Assembly: GCA_044348005.1 (NCBI GenBank)
Contig: JBIKTR010000009.1
Coordinates: forward strand, 1-64,000
Direction: 5' to 3'
Length of the DNA: 64,000 bases
From: JAJTHC01 sp044348005
Lineage (GTDB): Bacteria > Cyanobacteriota > Vampirovibrionia > Vampirovibrionales > JAJTHC01
The notes under the pieces are model-generated. The model was not told where the DNA came from. It worked only from the letters and a program-made list of their open reading frames with translations, and did not search any database. A program made the position numbers and the translations under genes. Below, piece after piece: positions 60,527 through 64,000 of this stretch; the stretch's first letter is position 1, and the number at the start of each line of letters is the position of its first letter.

Positions 60527-62164
60527 ATGTCACAATCCATGAACGTCCACCAGCTTGAACAACTCTTTCTGCAACCCAATTCCCCTGTTTCTGAACCGCA
60601 AAACCACTTGTTTGAAGCCTTACTCCTTCACCTTGATTCGCTCGTTTCGCAATGGGAATTGCACCCGCATCACGATGTGGCGCAAAACATTCTGAGCCAA
60701 ATCAACGAACAGTGCTACGGCACTTGGCAGCAGGACGCCGTTCTTTCCCTGTACTTCACCTTAATTGGTGAAACGAAAAAGGGTCAACATCATGCGTACA
60801 AGGCCTTAAACTTGAAAGAAGAAACCCACACCTCACACTCCCTAAGCGTGGATTGGGTGGTGCAATTAAGTCTGGCACACATTCACACGTTGGGGGGGCA
60901 TTACAGCATTGCTCAACGCCATTTAGAACAAGTCAAGGTGCCCAAGCGATTTCATCATTTAGAACAACACGCTCAAAACTTGCAACGCCTTGTTTATGAA
61001 GAAGGGGTTCAAACACTCAACCTAGATCCTCTTCAACTGGCGTGGAAGAAAAACGTCTTGACGCTGGTTCACTTGGGTAATTTTCTTTGTCATTCTAGCC
61101 TTCAAGGGTTTTGGCACTGTATGCAAAGTTCGCTGGATCTTTTACAGCTTTTTGCCAGTGAAAGCTTAAAAATGCCGACGGCTCACATTTTGGCCCAATG
61201 CACCAAGATTCAACAATCCGTGTACTTAAGCAGTGTGGTCATTCATGCTGCCCAACTTGAAATTAGTCATTTAGAATGGGCGTCTGCCTTGGTAAGACTC
61301 AAACGAGCCATTCGTCGTTTACCGTCTCAACCCTTGTTGTGGTATGAACTTTCCCATGTGTACGGGATGTTAGAAGCCCACGCCAAAGCGCGTCAGGCGC
61401 TGGAAAAAACCGTCACGCTCATGCCGTCCTTGTCTATGGCGCAATTGGAACTGGGCCTTACTTATGCTGAAGAAGGTAACGCCTTTGCGGCTATTGAACG
61501 TTACCTGTTGGCGTATGTCTATGCTCAAAGAAAAGAAAGCAAGCGTAAAATTGCCTTTGTCGTTGCCAGCTTCTTAGAAAGTCCGTTGTTTATTGAAAGT
61601 TCGGCTCACTTTAAGTATGAAGAATACGGGGCGTTAGTGAGTGCTGAAATTGCCTTATTATTAAAAATCGAACAAGAACAGATGATGAGCCCTGCTACCT
61701 TAAGCCACCTGGCTAAACTGGCCAACACCCTAGAACAGCACGATTTAGCCATGGCCTTATGTCAACTGGCTTTAACGAATGACGGGGTTAAAAATCCGCA
61801 GTGTGTGGTAAATTTGGCGTACACGGCTTGGCAAGCCAAAGCCTTAGAACAGGCGATTTACTTCTATAAGCAAGCCTTACAGTTGGATCCTGACAATGCG
61901 GTGGCGCACAATAACTTAGGGTGCATTTACTTCGACGACTTAAACCACCAAGCCAAGGCTTTGTATCACTTTGAAGAAGCGGTAGCACAAAATCCGCATT
62001 ATGCCATGGCTCACTTCAATCGTGGACGCCTCCTTTCCCAACAAGAACAGTTTAGCGAAGCGGCACTAGCCTTTACTTGCGCAAAAGCCAGTAACGCAAT
62101 GACCCAAGAACTCGACACCGAAGAAATCAATCAGTATTTAGAACGCTTGTTTAACGAAATGTAA
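60527..62164 (+). CDS. TPR-repeat protein
   Basis: A 545-aa protein of helical repeats. The clearest TPRs are ALVRLKRAIRRLPSQPLLWYELSHVYGML, AIYFYKQALQLDPDNAVAHNNLGCIYF and ALYHFEEAVAQNPHYAMAHFNRGRLL, joined in a C-terminal array (about 245-330 and 420-530). The N-terminal 240 residues are helical with weak repeats. No signal peptide; cytoplasmic scaffold. The start follows an AGGAGGCACC site. It has its own terminator. Function unknown. Confidence 0.75.
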   Translation: MSQSMNVHQLEQLFLQPNSPVSEPQNHLFEALLLHLDSLVSQWELHPHHDVAQNILSQINEQCYGTWQQDAVLSLYFTLIGETKKGQHHAYKALNLKEETHTSHSLSVDWVVQLSLAHIHTLGGHYSIAQRHLEQVKVPKRFHHLEQHAQNLQRLVYEEGVQTLNLDPLQLAWKKNVLTLVHLGNFLCHSSLQGFWHCMQSSLDLLQLFASESLKMPTAHILAQCTKIQQSVYLSSVVIHAAQLEISHLEWASALVRLKRAIRRLPSQPLLWYELSHVYGMLEAHAKARQALEKTVTLMPSLSMAQLELGLTYAEEGNAFAAIERYLLAYVYAQRKESKRKIAFVVASFLESPLFIESSAHFKYEEYGALVSAEIALLLKIEQEQMMSPATLSHLAKLANTLEQHDLAMALCQLALTNDGVKNPQCVVNLAYTAWQAKALEQAIYFYKQALQLDPDNAVAHNNLGCIYFDDLNHQAKALYHFEEAVAQNPHYAMAHFNRGRLLSQQEQFSEAALAFTCAKASNAMTQELDTEEINQYLERLFNEM

Positions 62165-62216
62165 GTTTAACAATAAACCCACCTTTTTGTTTACTTATTA
62201 CGAGAGAGAGAGAGTC

Positions 62217-62248
62217 GCCTGGTCTACTACAGACTGGGCCTTTTTTTT
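62217..62248 (+). terminator. terminator after the TPR gene
   Basis: GCCTGGTCT pairs with AGACTGGGC (two G-U) around ACTAC, followed by eight T. A GAGAGAGAGAGAG tract immediately precedes it. Confidence 0.8.
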
Positions 62249-62293
62249 GGGGGGGGTAAACGCTAAAAAATCGGGAGGCTGAAAAGCCTCTTA

Positions 62294-62974
62294 TTAGTTC
62301 CCCTTAAAGGGGTTATAGATCTTGTAACCATCGTCTTTTTGAATCGTTTCAGGGAATTGAAACTTTTTCAAGTCATTGACTCCCACACTGACATGATGAC
62401 TAGAAAGACTTACTAGCTTTGTTATTTTCGCTTTACTAGGAGGTGTAATTAGAACAATTTCTTTTTCAGGATATAACATACCTAGGGTTTCAATGGCAGG
62501 TACTAAATCACTGTCTGCTGTGAGTAAATAGCAAACATCAAAGGCATTTTGAACGGCAAGTTCTAAAAGTTTACAAGCGATGCGAACATCCGTTTCTTTT
62601 TCTTCGTGTTTGGTTTGTTGAATAAAACACGCCGTGTTTTGAATCGCATTTTCACATTTATAAAAAAATTGTTTTTGCTTCTTCTTGAAATTACCTAAAA
62701 CGACTTTGACCCCTGCATTTTCTAAGGCATGAATGTAAGTCTGATGCCGTTGAGTTGTACCTCCATCAAAGCGATTTCTATGTTTCGCAAATGCCGTAAA
62801 AAAATACACTTGCGACAATTCGTGCTTGGCTTGCTTGGGGGATTGTTTTACATAGTAACGTAATAAACTAGGGTAGTCTAACCATTGTAAGCAATGCCCT
62901 GCCTTTTTCTGTTCGTGCTTAATGGGGTGGTAAAAGTTGAATCCGTCAATTAAAGCCACTACTCGTTTTTTCAT
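62294..62974 (-). CDS. NYN-domain (LabA/PIN-like) protein, putative RNase
   Basis: NYN domains share the PIN nuclease fold. The 226-aa protein has acidic residues in the expected order: Asp10 in ALIDGFNFYH, Glu and Asp in KEKETDVRIACKLLEL (about 125-140), and Asp residues in YLLTADSDLVPAIETL. A hydrophobic strand ITPPSKAK follows. Members cut RNA or act in regulation (LabA in cyanobacteria). A basic middle (FKKKQKQFFYKC) may bind nucleic acid. Slightly AT-rich. It diverges from the amidase gene. Confidence 0.8.
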   Translation of the reverse strand: MKKRVVALIDGFNFYHPIKHEQKKAGHCLQWLDYPSLLRYYVKQSPKQAKHELSQVYFFTAFAKHRNRFDGGTTQRHQTYIHALENAGVKVVLGNFKKKQKQFFYKCENAIQNTACFIQQTKHEEKETDVRIACKLLELAVQNAFDVCYLLTADSDLVPAIETLGMLYPEKEIVLITPPSKAKITKLVSLSSHHVSVGVNDLKKFQFPETIQKDDGYKIYNPFKGN

Positions 62975-63206
62975 TAAGCAACCTCAAAATAATAAAGAGC
63001 CGAGGAACACAAAGGCACTCGACTCAGGCTAACTGTTTCCAGAAAGCGATTTAATATAGATATTATGACAAACAAATCCGAATGATGCAACCCCTATTTC
63101 ACAATTGGTTAGAGTTTCAACAATTCAATGAAATGCTTTCTACAACCCCTTGGTAAAGAGGTCTATTTTGGACTATAATAAGCCTATTGTTGTGAAGGAT
63201 TCTGTC

Positions 63207-64000
63207 ATGTCTCGTTATTCGCTGTTTGATCAAAACGCCACGGAACGCATTACGTGGGTGTACCCACAACAGAACGCTGTGATTTATGAAGCGTCCACTT
63301 TTGTGCTGGGTTCTGTGGCTAAAGCCGTTCACACGTTGAAATTAAATGGTAACGAAGTCCCCCTGTATTTCAATGAATCCGAAAACGCCTTTGCCCATGT
63401 GATTCCTCTAAATGAAGGAGAAAATCATTTGGAACTTGTGACCAACACAGGCGAAGCGTTGACTCGTCAAGTGATTCGTCAAAGCCCGTGGCGCTTTTCA
63501 GAAGAGTCCAGCACACCGCTTTCTGCGGTGTTGCCTGAAGTGAGTCGTGTGCCTCGCTACTTAATAGGCCAGTCTTTTTCAGTTGAACTCAGGGCCATGC
63601 CTCACATTCAGCAGGTGTGGTTGAATCTCATTACAGAGGATGGCCAATTGATTTGTGAACTTCCCTTGCACTGTGACGACGCCTTTTTGCTTAATCCCAA
63701 ACGCCCCACGCACGGGAAGCAAGTTTCTATGTTTGGGCAACTGCATTATGATGCCGATCATCCCCCGATTGACAAAGCCATTAAACGCTTTCATGGCGTG
63801 GTGGCCTTAACGCACCCTCTGTTATTTCATTTGCCTGACAGTCACCAGCTACAGTTACAGTACAAGGTGGTGAATGACCAAGGCCACGTGAGTAGGGTGA
63901 ATCTGGGGCAACGCGTTTGCCTGTGGCAGTTTCAACGCATGGTAGAAGTAACAGCAAGTTGCCAATCCTTTTATGCGGGAACCAGTGCCAATGCGCAACG
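63207..64000 (+). CDS. N-terminal part of a probable cell-wall N-acetylmuramoyl-L-alanine amidase (cut by window end)
   Basis: A frame of 264 codons from ATG 63207 runs off the end. AAGGA lies nine bases upstream. It opens MSRYSLFDQNATERITWVYPQQNAVIYEAS and continues in beta-strand-rich sequence (GSVAKAVHTLKLNGNEVPLYF; LNEGENHLELVTNTGEALTR). This resembles the N-terminal beta-sandwich of cyanobacterial-type cell-wall amidases, whose Amidase_3 catalytic domain follows. The catalytic domain is outside the window and no signal peptide is obvious, so the call is tentative. Confidence 0.5.
   Translation, partial: MSRYSLFDQNATERITWVYPQQNAVIYEASTFVLGSVAKAVHTLKLNGNEVPLYFNESENAFAHVIPLNEGENHLELVTNTGEALTRQVIRQSPWRFSEESSTPLSAVLPEVSRVPRYLIGQSFSVELRAMPHIQQVWLNLITEDGQLICELPLHCDDAFLLNPKRPTHGKQVSMFGQLHYDADHPPIDKAIKRFHGVVALTHPLLFHLPDSHQLQLQYKVVNDQGHVSRVNLGQRVCLWQFQRMVEVTASCQSFYAGTSANAQ

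Overview
This is a bacterial chromosome segment of mixed housekeeping and accessory genes. The likely source is a motile, Gram-negative-type bacterium. The gene set includes a Ccs1/ResB cytochrome c biogenesis protein, a PF06838-type lyase, ornithine aminotransferase, the futalosine menaquinone enzyme MqnE, a CsrA-FliW pair, a short flagellin and an apparent cyanobacteria-style cell-wall amidase. This mix fits a non-photosynthetic relative of the Cyanobacteria (Vampirovibrionia/Melainabacteria). That placement is inference; no rRNA gene is present to settle it.

Layout. 1-627: tail of an IS1595-type transposase and a possible small membrane protein. 628-10903: recJ, a bioF-type synthase, an unusual lepB, a membrane protein, a gene remnant, a Fur regulator, an rRNA pseudouridine synthase, a 21-bp minisatellite and typA. 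11096-19169: trpE, an RTX-like repeat protein, a PF06838 lyase divergent from rocD, ccs1 and an unknown gene. 19518-25201: flagellin with its own sigma-28 promoter, rplS, ahcY, miaB, aroE and tRNA-Val(GAC). 25258-33162: a cyclophilin, nagA, purine nucleoside phosphorylase, an unknown gene, a FlgM-like candidate, an M14 peptidase overlapping a pterin dehydratase gene, a TPR gene and fliW-csrA. 33301-45522: an M24 aminopeptidase, a nucleotidyltransferase plus GIY-YIG pair beside polA, two dehydrogenases, folC, ftsY and nusB. 45898-58990: a receiver-like protein and an HDOD protein, msrA, dut, tRNA-Pro(GGG), a CaCA-type exchanger, pcrA, a GAF-GAF soluble chemoreceptor, mqnE, a secreted TPR protein and tRNA-Val(UAC). 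59224-64000: an orphan gene, a truncated uvrA, a TPR protein, an NYN-domain protein and the start of a probable amidase.

Motility and signalling form one theme: flagellin, fliW-csrA, a possible anti-sigma-28 factor, a soluble chemoreceptor and an HDOD protein. In the best-studied systems FliW senses free flagellin and controls CsrA.

The most distinctive feature is the intergenic DNA. Two families of small non-coding elements with terminal inverted repeats starting TATAG look like MITEs: family 1 has four copies of 150-151 bp, and family 2 has two full copies of 181 and 205 bp plus fragments. Between folC and ftsY one member of each lies end to end, sharing TATA, and together they supply the stop codons of both genes. 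A third short repeat and several GA/CT tracts near terminators are also present.
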